A stretch of 64,000 bases of DNA. Origin: Agrococcus jejuensis. GTDB taxonomy: Bacteria; Actinomycetota; Actinomycetes; Actinomycetales; Microbacteriaceae. A program made the translations under genes and the position numbers. The stretch is taken from assembly GCF_007679035.1 (NCBI RefSeq), contig NZ_VEFR01000001.1, positions 620,001 to 684,000 of the forward strand, in the 5' to 3' direction. The notes under the pieces are model-generated. The model searched no databases, had not been told where the DNA came from, and saw only the letters and a program-made list of their open reading frames with translations. Of the stretch, positions 17,603 to 27,315 are shown one piece after another. Numbering within the stretch: position 1 is the stretch's first letter; each line of letters starts with the position of its first letter.

Positions 17603-18400
17603 TCAGGCGCGCGCGACGATCCAGCCGTGGATCATCGACATCCAGCCGTCGGGATCCGCCGCCCATGCCGTCCAGGCCTCGGCGATCGCCTCGCGCTCGG
17701 CAGGCGTCGCGAGCCCGTGGTCGTCGGTCCCGCTCGCGAAGCTCGACGTGATCGCGCGCTCCGCCCACTGGTGGCCCCACCACGCGCGCGCCCGATCCGA
17801 CTCGAAGCACCAGGTCTCGACGTCGGTCGCGATGTCCGAGAGCCCCGCGGCGCGCGCCCACGCCTTGAGGTGCGATCCCGCGTCGGCCTCGCCGCCGTTC
17901 GCGTCCTGCAGCGCCACGATGATGCGGCGCCACTCGCGCAGGCCCTCGCTGAACGGATGGATGGCCGTCGCCGAGTAGACGACGTCGCGTGCCGCGACGA
18001 TGCCCCGGGAGGCGCGCCGCCACTCGGTCAGCGCCGCCACGGGATCGCCGAGGTGCTGCAGCACCTGGTGCGCATGCACGACGTCGAACGCGCCGTCGGC
18101 CGCGTCGAGCGCGTACGCGTCGCCGACCTCGAAGCGCACGTTCGTCACACCCGAGGCCGCCGCGAGGGCTCGCGCCTGCTCGACGACCTGCTCGCTCGCG
18201 TCGATGCCCACGACCTCGCCGTCGCCGACGCGACGCGCGAGGTCGATCGTGATCGAGCCCGGTCCGCAGCCCACGTCGAGGATGCGTTGACCGCGCTCGA
18301 GATGCGGCACGAGGTACGCGGCGGAGTTCTCGACGGTGCGCGCGGCATGCGCGCGGGTGACGGACTCGTGGTGGCCGTGGGAGTAGACGACGTCGCTCAC
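17603..18400 (-). CDS. SAM-dependent class I methyltransferase
   Basis: 265 aa. Rossmann motif I ILDVGCGPGSITIDLA, motif II GIDASEQVVEQAR, and a later DVVHAHQVLQHLGDP mark a UbiE/BioC-like Methyltransf_11/25 protein. Substrate unknown. GTG 18400 is preceded by a TAGGCT box (18414-18409, eight bases away) without a ribosome site. It is divergent from the M3 peptidase gene across about 50 bases that hold both promoters. Confidence 0.88.
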   Translation of the reverse strand: MSDVVYSHGHHESVTRAHAARTVENSAAYLVPHLERGQRILDVGCGPGSITIDLARRVGDGEVVGIDASEQVVEQARALAAASGVTNVRFEVGDAYALDAADGAFDVVHAHQVLQHLGDPVAALTEWRRASRGIVAARDVVYSATAIHPFSEGLREWRRIIVALQDANGGEADAGSHLKAWARAAGLSDIATDVETWCFESDRARAWWGHQWAERAITSSFASGTDDHGLATPAEREAIAEAWTAWAADPDGWMSMIHGWIVARA

Positions 18401-18408
18401 GACAGCCG

Positions 18409-18447
18409 AGCCTAGCCAGCCGGCGAACCGTGTGACGCACCTAGGCT
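18409..18447. promoter_or_regulatory. Paired divergent TAGGCT boxes
   Basis: Reverse TAGGCT at 18414-18409 serves the methyltransferase (8 bases to GTG 18400); forward TAGGCT at 18442-18447 serves the peptidase (6 bases to ATG 18454). Confidence 0.55.
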
Positions 18448-18453
18448 GGCGGC

Positions 18454-20484
18454 ATGCAGAACCCGTTCCTCGAGCCGTCCACCCTGCCCTACCAGCTGCC
18501 GCCGTTCGCCGACGTGCGCGACGAGCACTACCGCCCCGCGTTCGACGCGGGCTTCGCGCAGCAGCTCGAGGAGATCGCGGCCATCACGGCGCAGGAGGGC
18601 ACGCCGACGTTCGACGACACGATCGCGCCGCTCGAGGCATCCGGGGGCATCCTCGGCCGCGTCGGCCACGTGTTCTTCGCGCTGTCGTCGTCGGACACCA
18701 CGCCGTTCCTCGACGAGCTCGAGGCGGAGATCGCGCCGCGCTGGGCCGCGCACGCCGATGCGATCGAGCTCGACCCTGCGTTGTACGCGCGGATCGCGCA
18801 CCTGCACGAGCACCCGGACGCGTCGTGGATGCCCGAGCAGGCGTGGGTCGTCGAGCAGTGGCACCTGCGCATGAGGCTCGCGGGCGCGGCGCTCGACGAG
18901 GCGAGCACGACCCGGCTCAAGGAGCTGAACCAGCGGCTCGCGACGCTCACGACGACCTTCGACCAGCAGCTGCAGGCCGACACCAACGACCTCGCCGTCG
19001 TCGTCGACACGGCGGAGGAGCTCGACGGGCTCTCGGCAGGCGACATCGCGTCGGCAGCGCAGGCAGCAGCCGATCGAGGGCTCGAGGGCAAGCATCTCAT
19101 CACGCTGCCCCTCTTCTCGGGGCACCCGTGGCTCTCGCAGCTCACGAACCGTGCGCTGCGCCAGCGGGTGATGGAGGCGTCGCTCGCGCGCGGCACGCGG
19201 GGCAACCCGCACGACAACCGCGCCGTCATCCTCGAGATCGTCGCGCTGCGCGCCGAGCGCGCCGCGCTGCTGGGCTTCCCGACGCATGCGCACGTCGTGA
19301 CGGCGGATGCGACGGCGAAGACGCCGGAGGCGGTCGACGCCATGCTCTCGCGCCTCGCACCCGCTGCGGCACGCAACGCGCGGGCCGAGGCCGCCGACCT
19401 GCAGGCGCTCGTCGACGAGGCCGGCGAGGACTACGCGCTCGCGTCGTGGGACTGGGCGTTCTGGACCGAGCGGCTGCGCACGGCGCGCTACGACGTCGAC
19501 ACGCAGGCGCTCAAGCCGTACTTCCCCGCGGAGCGCGTGCTGCGGGACGGCGTCTTCGCCGCCGCGACGCAGATCTACGGCGTCACGTTCTCGGAGCGCG
19601 ACGACCTGCACGGCTACCACCCCGACGTGCGCGTCTTCGAGGTGCACGACGCCGACGGCAGCGAGGTCGGCCTGTACCTGCTCGACCTCTACACGCGCGA
19701 CTCGAAGCGCGGCGGCGCGTGGATGAACCCGCTCATCTCGCAGAACCGTCTGCTCGACCAGCCGACGGTCGTCATGAACAACCTCAACGTGCCCAAGCCG
19801 CCCGCCGGCTCCCCCACGCTGCTCACGTTCGACGAGACGAACACGCTCTTCCACGAGTTCGGCCACGCGCTCCACGGGCTCTTCGCGATCGTCGGGTACC
19901 CGAGCGTCGCCGGCACGAACGTGCCGCGGGACTTCGTCGAGTTCCCGAGCCAGGTGAACGAGATGTGGATGCTGTGGCCCGGCATCGTGGAGCAGTACGC
20001 ACGCCACGTCGAGACGGGCGAGCCCATCCCCGCCGACGTGCTCGAGCGCATCCGCGCGACCGAGACCTTCGACCAGGGGCACGGGACGAGCGAGTACCTC
20101 GCCGCGGCACTGCTCGACCAGGCATGGCACACGCTCGCGCCCGGCGAGACCGTCGACGACGTCGCGGCGTTCGAGCGCGCAGCGCTCGAGCGCGTCGGCC
20201 TGCTGCTCGACACCGTGCCGACGCGCTACTCGTCCGGCTACTTCCAGCACGTGTTCTCGGGCGGCTACTCGGCGGCCTACTACTCGTACATCTGGTCGGA
20301 GGTGCTCGACGCCGACACCGTGCAGTGGTTCCAGGAGCACGGCGCGACGCGCGAGTCGGGCCAGCGCTTCCGCGAGCGGCTGCTCGGCGTCGGCGGCTCG
20401 AAGGACCCGCTCGAGGCGTACCGCGACTTCCGCGGTCGCGATGCAGAGCTCGCGCCGCTGCTCGCTCGCCGCGGCCTGGAGTGA
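18454..20484 (+). CDS. M3-family zinc oligopeptidase (Dcp/OpdA type)
   Basis: 676 aa cytoplasmic metallopeptidase that degrades short peptides. Zinc site HEFGH at 467-471 within FHEFGHALHGLF, with the third ligand Glu in the following helix (FVEFPSQVNE). Length and the closing tyrosine-rich SGYFQHVFSGGYSAAYYSYIWSE fit peptidyl-dipeptidase Dcp or oligopeptidase A; dipeptidyl-carboxypeptidase versus endopeptidase activity cannot be told from sequence by eye. It is convergent with the siderophore permease over a long hairpin. Confidence 0.93.
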   Translation: MQNPFLEPSTLPYQLPPFADVRDEHYRPAFDAGFAQQLEEIAAITAQEGTPTFDDTIAPLEASGGILGRVGHVFFALSSSDTTPFLDELEAEIAPRWAAHADAIELDPALYARIAHLHEHPDASWMPEQAWVVEQWHLRMRLAGAALDEASTTRLKELNQRLATLTTTFDQQLQADTNDLAVVVDTAEELDGLSAGDIASAAQAAADRGLEGKHLITLPLFSGHPWLSQLTNRALRQRVMEASLARGTRGNPHDNRAVILEIVALRAERAALLGFPTHAHVVTADATAKTPEAVDAMLSRLAPAAARNARAEAADLQALVDEAGEDYALASWDWAFWTERLRTARYDVDTQALKPYFPAERVLRDGVFAAATQIYGVTFSERDDLHGYHPDVRVFEVHDADGSEVGLYLLDLYTRDSKRGGAWMNPLISQNRLLDQPTVVMNNLNVPKPPAGSPTLLTFDETNTLFHEFGHALHGLFAIVGYPSVAGTNVPRDFVEFPSQVNEMWMLWPGIVEQYARHVETGEPIPADVLERIRATETFDQGHGTSEYLAAALLDQAWHTLAPGETVDDVAAFERAALERVGLLLDTVPTRYSSGYFQHVFSGGYSAAYYSYIWSEVLDADTVQWFQEHGATRESGQRFRERLLGVGGSKDPLEAYRDFRGRDAELAPLLARRGLE

Positions 20485-20493
20485 TCCGCAGCG

Positions 20494-20533
20494 GTCGCGG
20501 CGTGCGCGCCCCTATTGGGCGCGGCGCCGCGAC
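20494..20533. terminator. Long convergent terminator overlapping a gene end
   Basis: Outer arms GTCGCGGCG/CGCCGCGAC (20494-20502, 20525-20533) and inner arms CGCGCCC/GGGCGCG around CTATT. It overlaps the last codons of the siderophore permease and follows the M3 peptidase stop by 9 bases. Confidence 0.75.
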
Positions 20534-22590
20534 TGCAGCACGAGCAGGATGAAGTACGGCACGCCGACGAGCGACGTCATGATGCCGGCCGGCAGCTGCT
20601 CGGGGTAGATGAGGCGGCGGCCCAGGAGGTCGGCGACGCCCACGAGCGTCGCGCCCAGGAGGATCGCGAGCGGCACGAAGCGGTGGTGCGCCGAGCCGAC
20701 GAGCGCGCGGGCGGCGTGCGGCGCGATGAGGCCGACGAAGGCCACGACGCCGACGGCCGCGACGGCGGTGCCCGTGAGCAGCACCGCGAGCACGAGCGCG
20801 AGCAGCTGGATGTGGGACAGGCGCACGCCCAGCAGTCGCGGGGTGTCCTGGTCGAGCTGGACGAGGTCGAGGTCGTGGCGCATGCCCCACGCGACGACGC
20901 CGCAGACGACGAGCGCGCCGAGCACGGGCAGCGAGTCCTCGAACCCGCGGCCGTAGGTGCTGCCGCCGAGCCACGTGATGGCCTTCGCCGCGTTCCACGG
21001 GTCGGTCGTCGTGATGAGCATGCTCGTGAGCGCGCCGAACGCAGCGCTCACGCCGATGCCCGTGAGCACGAGCCGCAACGTGCCGAGCATGCGCCAGCCG
21101 ACGACGGCGAGCACGATGCCGGCCGCGACGAGCCCGCCCGCGAGCGCGCCGCCGGCGATGAGCCAGCCCGACGCCGCCGACGAGAGCGTGATGACCGTGA
21201 TGGCGCCGAAGCCCGCCCCGTTGGCGACGCCGAGCAGGTACGGGTCGGCGAGCGGGTTGCGGGCGACGGTCTGCACGAGCGACCCTGCGAGCGCGAGCGC
21301 CGCGCCCGCGAGCACGCCGGCGACGACGCGCGGCGCGCCGGCGTCGAGCGCGATCGACACCTGCCTGCCCGCCTGCCCCTGCAGCCAGTTGAGGACGTCG
21401 CCGAGCAGCATCGGCCGGCCGCCGACGAGCAGCCCCGTGACGACGAGCGCGAGCAGCGCGACGGCCGCGATGCCGATGGGGATCCACGCCCGACGGAAGG
21501 TCGCGCGCTCGCCGAGCGCCGACATCGGCTCGGCCTGGTTCGCGCCGGGCAGCGTGCGGGCGAGCACGACGAGGAAGACGGCGCCGACGATGCTCGTGAC
21601 GACGCCCGTCGGCACGTCGAGCGACGCGCGGCCCTGCAGCACGGCGCGCAGCAGCACGTCGGCGACGAGCACGAGCGCAGCACCCGCGAGTCCCGCGATG
21701 GGCAGGGCGAGGATGTGGCGGTGCAGACCGGCGATGCGGGAGCCCGCGAGACGGATCGCCGCGGGGGCTGCGAGGCCGACGAAGCCGATGGGGCCGGCGA
21801 TGGCGACGGCGCTCGCCGCCAGCAGCACGGAGGCGACGAGCGTCGTGAGGCGCAGCGATCGCACGCCGACGCCCAGCAGCGAGGCGGTGTCCTCGCCGAG
21901 GGCCAGCAGGTCGAGGCGTCTGGCGAGCACCAGCAGCACGACGATGCCGCCGACGACGATCGGCAGCGCCTGCACGACCGTGCCGATGCCGTTCTGCGAC
22001 AGCTGCCCGACGCCCCACGCGAACAGGCCGCGCGTCTGCTGCTCGGCGAGCAGGATCGTGACGGTCACGACGCTCTGCAGCGCGAGCGCGAGGGCGGTGC
22101 CGACGAGGATCATCCGCGTGCTCTGGCCCTTGCCGCGACCGATCGCGACGACGATCGCCGCGGCGGCGATGCCGCCGACGAAGGCGAGCGCGGCACCCCC
22201 GAGGAAGGGCAGCGTGATGCCGAACGCCGCGGTGAGGCCGAGGGCCGCGGCCGCGCCGGCGTTCACCGCGAGGGTGTCGGGCGACGCGAGCGGGTTGCGC
22301 ACGAGCGACTGCATCGCGTACCCGGCGACGCCGAGGGCGATGCCGACGACGAGGGCCGCCGCGAGGCGCGGCACGCGTCCGTCCTGCAGGATCGCGTCGT
22401 AGCGGGCGTCGCCGAGCGCCCACGCGACGACGTCGGCGAACCCGAGGGAGGTCGTGCCCTGCGACAGGTGCCAGATCGACAGCGGCGCGATGAGCGCGAC
22501 GAGGGCGACCGCGAGCACGACGACGCCCGCGCCGAGACGACGCGATGGCGTCGCCGGCGGCGCCGTCGTGCTCGCGGTCGCCACGGTCAT
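20512..22590 (-). CDS. Iron-siderophore ABC permease, two FecCD domains fused
   Basis: 692 aa, roughly twice the length of a single FecCD permease, with about 20 hydrophobic segments. Each half has the hallmark sequence: RVPRLAAALVVGIALGVAGYAMQSLVRNPLASPDTLA in the first, and RVVAGVLAGAALALAGSLVQTVARNPLADPYLLG in the second, as in FhuB. It forms the whole channel for the lipoprotein and ATPase encoded upstream. Its ATG overlaps the lipoprotein stop (ATGA, 22590-22587). Confidence 0.94.
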   Translation of the reverse strand: MTVATASTTAPPATPSRRLGAGVVVLAVALVALIAPLSIWHLSQGTTSLGFADVVAWALGDARYDAILQDGRVPRLAAALVVGIALGVAGYAMQSLVRNPLASPDTLAVNAGAAAALGLTAAFGITLPFLGGAALAFVGGIAAAAIVVAIGRGKGQSTRMILVGTALALALQSVVTVTILLAEQQTRGLFAWGVGQLSQNGIGTVVQALPIVVGGIVVLLVLARRLDLLALGEDTASLLGVGVRSLRLTTLVASVLLAASAVAIAGPIGFVGLAAPAAIRLAGSRIAGLHRHILALPIAGLAGAALVLVADVLLRAVLQGRASLDVPTGVVTSIVGAVFLVVLARTLPGANQAEPMSALGERATFRRAWIPIGIAAVALLALVVTGLLVGGRPMLLGDVLNWLQGQAGRQVSIALDAGAPRVVAGVLAGAALALAGSLVQTVARNPLADPYLLGVANGAGFGAITVITLSSAASGWLIAGGALAGGLVAAGIVLAVVGWRMLGTLRLVLTGIGVSAAFGALTSMLITTTDPWNAAKAITWLGGSTYGRGFEDSLPVLGALVVCGVVAWGMRHDLDLVQLDQDTPRLLGVRLSHIQLLALVLAVLLTGTAVAAVGVVAFVGLIAPHAARALVGSAHHRFVPLAILLGATLVGVADLLGRRLIYPEQLPAGIMTSLVGVPYFILLVLQSRRRAQ

Positions 22591-23561
22591 GCCTGGACGG
22601 CCGCGACGAGCTCGTCGAGGTAGGTCGACACCGAGTGCACGCCGCCGAACAGCCAGATGCCGTCGGGCAGACGCGTCACGTGGCCCTCCTGCACGGCAGC
22701 GAGGCCCGTGTAGATGGCGTTCGACTGCAGCGCGCCGTCGAAGACGTCGTCGTCGCCGACGGTCATGTAGACGAGGCGAGCGTCGTCGGGCAGGTCGGTG
22801 AGGCCCTCGACGTCGGTGATGCCGAGGCCGTACTGCTCGTCGCCCTCGCCCGTGAAGGCCGTCGTGAAGCCGATGCGCTGCGCGGCTGCCGCGAGCAGCG
22901 ACCCGCTCTCGTAGGTGCGGATCTCGACCTGACCGCCGTTCTCGTAGCCGTCGAGGTGCGCGATGGGCGTGCCGGCGAGACCGGCCTCCTCGACGGTCGA
23001 GGTCAGCTCGTCGAGGTGCGTCTCGAACTCGTCGATCGCGGCCTCGGCCTCGTCCTCGTGTCCCGTCGCCTCGCCCACGAGACGCAGGTCGGCCAGCATG
23101 GTGTCGAGCGGCGCCGACGCGTCGGCCGCCTGCAGGATCACGACGGGCGCGATCGCCTCCATCTGCTCGACCTGCTCGTCGGTGCCGCCCGCGACGCCGA
23201 TGATGAGGTCGGGGGCGATCTCGGCGACGGCATCCACGCTCGACTCGCCGCGCGTGCCGACGTCGACCGGGTCGCCCTCGAGCGGTGCGCCCGTGCCCGA
23301 CCAGTCCTCGTAGCCGTCGACGTCGGCGACGCCGGCGAGCTCGAGGCCGACGGTCTGCACGTGCTCGACCGCGACCCACTCGAGCGCCACGACGGACTCG
23401 ACGGGGCCCTCGATCGTGACCTCGACGCCGCGGGCGTCGGTCACCGTGATCGAGTCGCCCGATGCGGCGCCCTCCTCCTCGGGTGCCTCGGTCGTGCCGC
23501 AGCCTGCGAGCGCGATGGCGGCTGCGGCGGCGATCGCCGTGACGGCCAGGGTTCGACGCAT
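22587..23561 (-). CDS. Iron-siderophore substrate-binding lipoprotein
   Basis: 324 aa. Signal peptide with lipobox LAGC at about residue 21, then the FepB/FhuD fold: TVTDARGVEVTIEGPVESVVAL, IAPDLIIGV and GGVHSVSTYLDELV. It should capture a ferric siderophore outside the membrane and deliver it to the fused permease. Order on this strand is ATPase, lipoprotein, permease, all under the DtxR-type box. An abundance of Asp/Glu in the binding face leaves the siderophore class open. Confidence 0.93.
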   Translation of the reverse strand: MRRTLAVTAIAAAAAIALAGCGTTEAPEEEGAASGDSITVTDARGVEVTIEGPVESVVALEWVAVEHVQTVGLELAGVADVDGYEDWSGTGAPLEGDPVDVGTRGESSVDAVAEIAPDLIIGVAGGTDEQVEQMEAIAPVVILQAADASAPLDTMLADLRLVGEATGHEDEAEAAIDEFETHLDELTSTVEEAGLAGTPIAHLDGYENGGQVEIRTYESGSLLAAAAQRIGFTTAFTGEGDEQYGLGITDVEGLTDLPDDARLVYMTVGDDDVFDGALQSNAIYTGLAAVQEGHVTRLPDGIWLFGGVHSVSTYLDELVAAVQA

Positions 23562-23616
23562 GTCGGATCCTCTCTGCGGGCGCGCGTCTGCGCGCCCAGT
23601 CGGTGTCGTCGCCCGA

Positions 23617-24426
23617 TCAGGCGGCGGCAGGGGTGCGCCGCGTACGGCGCGCAGGGCGGACGTGCAGATGCCCGTCCTCGTCGGTGACGACGTCGATCGC
23701 GACGCCGTAGGCGGCGCTCAGCCGCTCGGCCGTGAGCACGTCGGCGGGAGCGCCGGCCGCGACGATGCGCCCGTCGACGAGCAGCACGGCGTCGTCGGCG
23801 ACGTCGGCGGCCTGGTCGAGGTCGTGCAGCACGACGCCCACGGCCACGCCGTCGGCGGCGAGGTCGCGCACGATGTCGAGGATCTCGACCTGGAAGCGCA
23901 GGTCGAGGTACGTCGTCGGCTCGTCGAGCAGCACGATGCCCGTCTGCTGCGCGAGGCACGAGGCCAGCCAGACGCGCTGGCGCTGCCCGCCCGAGAGCTC
24001 GGCGACCGGACGGTCGGCGAGCTCGGCGACGCCCGTCGCGGCGAGCGCGCGGTCGACGATCCCCGGCCCCTCGGGGTCGCGGCGGCGCATGCGGCCGCGG
24101 TGCGGGAAGCGACCGTACTCGACGACCTCGCGCACCGTGACGCCCGAGGGCGTCGGGCGCGACTGCGAGAGCATCGCGACGCGCTGCGCCAGCTGGCGCT
24201 CGCTGAGGTCGGCGGCCATGATGCCGTCGCCGTAGAGGATCGCGCCGTCCGACGGACGGTGCAGGCTCGTGAGGCCGCGCAGCAGGGTCGACTTGCCACT
24301 GCCGTTGGGCCCGACGAGCACGGTCACCCGACCCGGCTCGAGCGTGATGGAGGCGTCGTGCACGACGTCCTGCCTGCCGTAGGCGAGGCGAAGATCGGTC
24401 GCGGAGAGGCGCTGCGCATCGGTCAC
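23617..24426 (-). CDS. Iron-siderophore ABC transporter ATPase
   Basis: 269 aa, FepC/FhuC type. Walker [10 protein letters not shown] at 39-47, signature [12 protein letters not shown], Walker [12 protein letters not shown] and the switch His in [11 protein letters not shown] 24426 is preferred: a TAGCCT box ends eight bases before it, and upstream in-frame codons would be within the promoter. First gene of the uptake operon; the iron box covers its promoter, so iron sufficiency should shut it off. Confidence 0.94.
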   Translation of the reverse strand: MTDAQRLSATDLRLAYGRQDVVHDASITLEPGRVTVLVGPNGSGKSTLLRGLTSLHRPSDGAILYGDGIMAADLSERQLAQRVAMLSQSRPTPSGVTVREVVEYGRFPHRGRMRRRDPEGPGIVDRALAATGVAELADRPVAELSGGQRQRVWLASCLAQQTGIVLLDEPTTYLDLRFQVEILDIVRDLAADGVAVGVVLHDLDQAADVADDAVLLVDGRIVAAGAPADVLTAERLSAAYGVAIDVVTDEDGHLHVRPARRTRRTPAAA

Positions 24427-24429
24427 GAG

Positions 24430-24446
24430 AGGTAAGGCTATCCTCA
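24430..24446 (-). promoter_or_regulatory. DtxR/IdeR-type iron box over the siderophore operon promoter
   Basis: AGGTAAGGCTATCCTCA agrees with 14 of 17 positions of the known DtxR/IdeR core AGGTTAGGCTAACCTAA. It includes the reverse-strand -10 TAGCCT (24440-24435), so an iron-loaded repressor would block the polymerase directly. Confidence 0.82.
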
Positions 24447-24484
24447 CCAAGGTGCCGAACGCGAACGCGACGGCGATGCGGACG

Positions 24485-25762
24485 TCAGGCCGAGAGCTGC
24501 TCGATGTCGTCGGCGGTGAGCATGACGGGCATCTCCCCCGCCGTCACCGACTCCTCGGTCACGATGACGCGCGCGACGCCCTCCTGCGACGGCACCTCGA
24601 ACATCACCGGCGCGAGGATGTCCTCGAGGATGGCGCGCAGACCGCGAGCACCCGTCTTGCGCAGCACCGCGAGGTCGGCGATCGCGTCGAGCGCGGCCGG
24701 CTCGAAGTCGAGCCGCACGCCGTCGAGCTCGAACATGCGCTGGTACTGCTTCACGAGCGCGTTCTTCGGCACGCTGAGGATGTCGACGAGCGCGGACCGG
24801 TCGAGCGGCGACACCGTCGCGATGACGGGCAGACGACCGATGAACTCGGGGATGAGCCCGAACTTGTGCAGGTCCTCCGGCAGCACCTCGCTGAAGATGT
24901 CGAGATCCGCCTTCGCCGACGAGATCTCGGCACCGAAGCCGATGCCGCGCTTGCCGGCTCGGCCGGCGATGATGTCCTCGAGCCCCGCGAACGCACCGGC
25001 CACGATGAACAGCACGTTCGACGTGTCGATCTGGATGAACTCGGAGTTCGGGTGCTTGCGACCGCCCTGCGGCGGCACCGACGCGACCGTGCCCTCGAGG
25101 ATCTTCAGCAGCGCCTGCTGCACGCCCTCGCCCGACACGTCGCGCGTGATCGACGGGTTCTCGGCCTTGCGGGCGACCTTGTCGATCTCGTCGATGAAGA
25201 TGATGCCGGTCTCGGCGCGCTTCACGTCGTAGTCGGCGGCCTGGATGAGCTTCAGCAGGATGTTCTCGACGTCCTCGCCGACGTAGCCCGCCTCCGTGAG
25301 CGCCGTCGCGTCGGCGACCGCGAACGGCACGTCGAGCCTGCGGGCGAGCGTCGACGCGAGATACGACTTGCCGCAGCCCGTGGGGCCGACCATGAGGATG
25401 TTGGACTTCTGCAGCTCGACCTGCTCGCGCGCCACCTCGGCGCTCGACAGCGACTGCATGGCCTGCACGCGCTTGTAGTGGTTGTAGACCGCGACCGACA
25501 GCGAGCGCTTCGCGGGCCGCTGGCCGACGACGTACTCCTCGAGGAACTCGAAGATCTCCTTCGGCTTCGGCAGCGGCATGTCGCTCTCGGGCGACGCCTC
25601 GCCCGCCTCGGCGAGACGCTCCTCGATGATCTCGTTGCACAGCTCGACGCACTCGTCGCAGATGTACACGGCGGGGCCGGCGATGAGCTGCTGCACCTGC
25701 TTCTGGCTCTTGCCGCAGAAGGAGCACTTGAGCAGGTCACCGCTCTCTCCGAGTCGTGCCAT
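24485..25762 (-). CDS. clpX: ATP-dependent Clp protease ATP-binding subunit ClpX
   Basis: AAA+ unfoldase that feeds tagged or native substrates to ClpP. 425 aa. N-terminal zinc domain with C13, C16, C35, C38; Walker A GPTGCGKS at 126-133; pore loop GYVGED; Walker B IIFIDEID; sensor region through the ClpP-docking LxF/IGF-type loop ([10 protein letters not shown]). AAGGAG precedes ATG 25762. Reverse TAGGCT at 25798-25793 is the likely -10. The clpP pair lies 900 bases upstream, separated by an opposite-strand CopC-domain gene. Confidence 0.97.
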   Translation of the reverse strand: MARLGESGDLLKCSFCGKSQKQVQQLIAGPAVYICDECVELCNEIIEERLAEAGEASPESDMPLPKPKEIFEFLEEYVVGQRPAKRSLSVAVYNHYKRVQAMQSLSSAEVAREQVELQKSNILMVGPTGCGKSYLASTLARRLDVPFAVADATALTEAGYVGEDVENILLKLIQAADYDVKRAETGIIFIDEIDKVARKAENPSITRDVSGEGVQQALLKILEGTVASVPPQGGRKHPNSEFIQIDTSNVLFIVAGAFAGLEDIIAGRAGKRGIGFGAEISSAKADLDIFSEVLPEDLHKFGLIPEFIGRLPVIATVSPLDRSALVDILSVPKNALVKQYQRMFELDGVRLDFEPAALDAIADLAVLRKTGARGLRAILEDILAPVMFEVPSQEGVARVIVTEESVTAGEMPVMLTADDIEQLSA

Positions 25763-25865
25763 GGCACCGCTCCTTCCTCATCGGTGCCACAGAGCCTAGC
25801 GTCGCGCGCTGACAGGAACGTGCAGCGTGACGCGTGGCGTGGAGAACCCGACGCATCCGCGCGGC

Positions 25866-25871
25866 TAGCGT
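25866..25871 (+). promoter_or_regulatory. -10 box TAGCGT of the CopC-domain gene
   Basis: Six bases before GTG 25878; leaderless arrangement, divergent from clpX. Confidence 0.6.
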
Positions 25872-25877
25872 GGAGCC

Positions 25878-26588
25878 GTGATCCAGACCCTCGCGCTCGC
25901 GGCCGCCGCCGCATCTCTCGTGCTGCCGCTGCCCGCCCACGCCTCGATCGTCGACACGAACCCGCAGGACGGCGCGACGATCACGACGCTGCCGGAGGCG
26001 TTCACCGTGACGGCCAACGAGGACGTGCTCGCCGTCGAGGGCTCGACGTCGAACGTCATCCTCATCACCGACCAGGACGGCCTGTACTACGGCGACGGCT
26101 GCACCGTCGCCTCCGGCCCGACGCTGTCGACCGCCGCGACGCTCGGCGAGGCCGGCGTCTACACGATGCGGTACGGGCTCGTCTCGGCCGACGGGCACCC
26201 GATCGAGGGCGTCGCGACCTTCGCGTGGGAGCCCGGCGACGACGCAGCGGCCGTGACCGGCATGGCCTCGGCGCCCACGTGCGGCGCGACGTCGCCGAGC
26301 GCGACGCCGACCGCCGAGCCCACCACCGAGCCGACCGCCGAGCCCACCGACTCCGCCGAGCCGACCGCGACCTCCCAGCCGCCGTCGTCGAGCACCGCGC
26401 CCTCGGCACCCGCCTCGGGCGCCCCCGAGGACGGCGACGACGAGGGCGGCCTGCCGCCGCTCGCGTACGTCGGCATCGGCATCGCCCTGCTCGCCGGCGT
26501 CGCCGGCGTGCTCGTCGCGACGTATCGCCGAGGCCTCAGGAAGGAGCTCGGCGACCGGGACGAGCCGCAGGATCCCGACGCGCGCTGA
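25878..26588 (+). CDS. CopC-domain exported membrane-anchored protein
   Basis: 236 aa. Signal peptide (residues 1-20, PLPA just before H21), CopC domain of about 95 residues with NPQDGATI and SADGHPIEGVATFAWEP, a Thr/Pro/Glu-repeat linker (PTAEPTTEPTAEPT), a C-terminal TM segment near residues 188-210 and a basic tail. The mature N-terminal His21 and the later conserved His suit copper binding, as known for CopC; function in copper uptake or handling is inferred. No CopD is adjacent. Confidence 0.88.
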   Translation: MIQTLALAAAAASLVLPLPAHASIVDTNPQDGATITTLPEAFTVTANEDVLAVEGSTSNVILITDQDGLYYGDGCTVASGPTLSTAATLGEAGVYTMRYGLVSADGHPIEGVATFAWEPGDDAAAVTGMASAPTCGATSPSATPTAEPTTEPTAEPTDSAEPTATSQPPSSSTAPSAPASGAPEDGDDEGGLPPLAYVGIGIALLAGVAGVLVATYRRGLRKELGDRDEPQDPDAR

Positions 26589-26606
26589 CGCCGTCCGCAC
26601 CGACGA

Positions 26607-26639
26607 GAAGGCCCCCACCCGACGCGGGTGGGGGCCTTC
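26607..26639. terminator. Bidirectional terminator, CopC gene / clpP2
   Basis: Arms GAAGGCCCCCACCC (26607-26620) and GGGTGGGGGCCTTC (26626-26639), loop GACGC, between convergent genes. Confidence 0.87.
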
Positions 26640-26652
26640 CTGACGACGGGGC

Positions 26653-27315
26653 TCAGCCCAGCAGCGCGGGCTGCGTCTTGCGCGACGTCAGCACCTGGTC
26701 GATGAGGCCGTACTCCAGCGCCTCCTCGGCCGAGAGGAACGTGTCGCGCTCGATGTCCTTCGACACCTGCTCGACGTCCTTCTTCGTGTGCGACGCGAGC
26801 GTCTGCTCGAGCCAGCCGCGCATGCGCAGCACCTCGCGCGCCTGGATCTCGATGTCCGAGGCCTGGCCGCGCGACGCATCCGACGTCGACGGCTGGTGGA
26901 TGAGGATGCGTGCGTTCGGCAGCGCGAGGCGCTTGCCGGGCTCGCCGGCGCCGAGCAGCACGGCTGCGGCGGACGCCGCCTGGCCGAGGCACACCGTCTG
27001 CACCTGCGGACGGATGTACTGCATCGTGTCGTAGATCGCCGTCATGGCCGTGAACGAGCCACCGGGCGAGTTGATGTACATGACGATGTCGCGCTCGGGG
27101 TCCTGCGACTCCAGCACGAGCAGCTGCGCCATGATGTCGTCGGCCGAGGCGTCGTCGACCTGCACGCCGAGGAAGATGATGCGGTCCTCGAACAGCTTGT
27201 TGTACGGGTCCTGGCGCTTGAATCCGTAGGGCGTGCGCTCCTCGAACTGCGGCAGGATGTAGCGCGACTGCGGCAGCGCGAGCGACTGCCCGCCCGCCTC
27301 GAACGTCGGGGTCAT
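26653..27315 (-). CDS. clpP2: ATP-dependent Clp protease proteolytic subunit 2
   Basis: 220 aa. Catalytic triad Ser115 ([11 protein letters not shown]), His140 (LIHQP), Asp191. The N-terminal extension of about 30 residues before the handle is typical of actinobacterial ClpP2. In this phylum ClpP1 and ClpP2 form a mixed tetradecamer essential for growth. ATG 27315 overlaps the clpP1 stop (ATGA). Confidence 0.96.
   Translation of the reverse strand: MTPTFEAGGQSLALPQSRYILPQFEERTPYGFKRQDPYNKLFEDRIIFLGVQVDDASADDIMAQLLVLESQDPERDIVMYINSPGGSFTAMTAIYDTMQYIRPQVQTVCLGQAASAAAVLLGAGEPGKRLALPNARILIHQPSTSDASRGQASDIEIQAREVLRMRGWLEQTLASHTKKDVEQVSKDIERDTFLSAEEALEYGLIDQVLTSRKTQPALLG

Noticed and set aside
20515-22623. 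Forward 702-aa frame over the siderophore permease
   Set aside because: Charged, His/Glu/Arg-rich shadow; the reverse strand has the FecCD motifs.
26310-26350. PTAEPTTEPTAEPT repeat as a mobile or regulatory repeat
   Set aside because: It encodes the flexible linker of the CopC-domain protein and is in frame.
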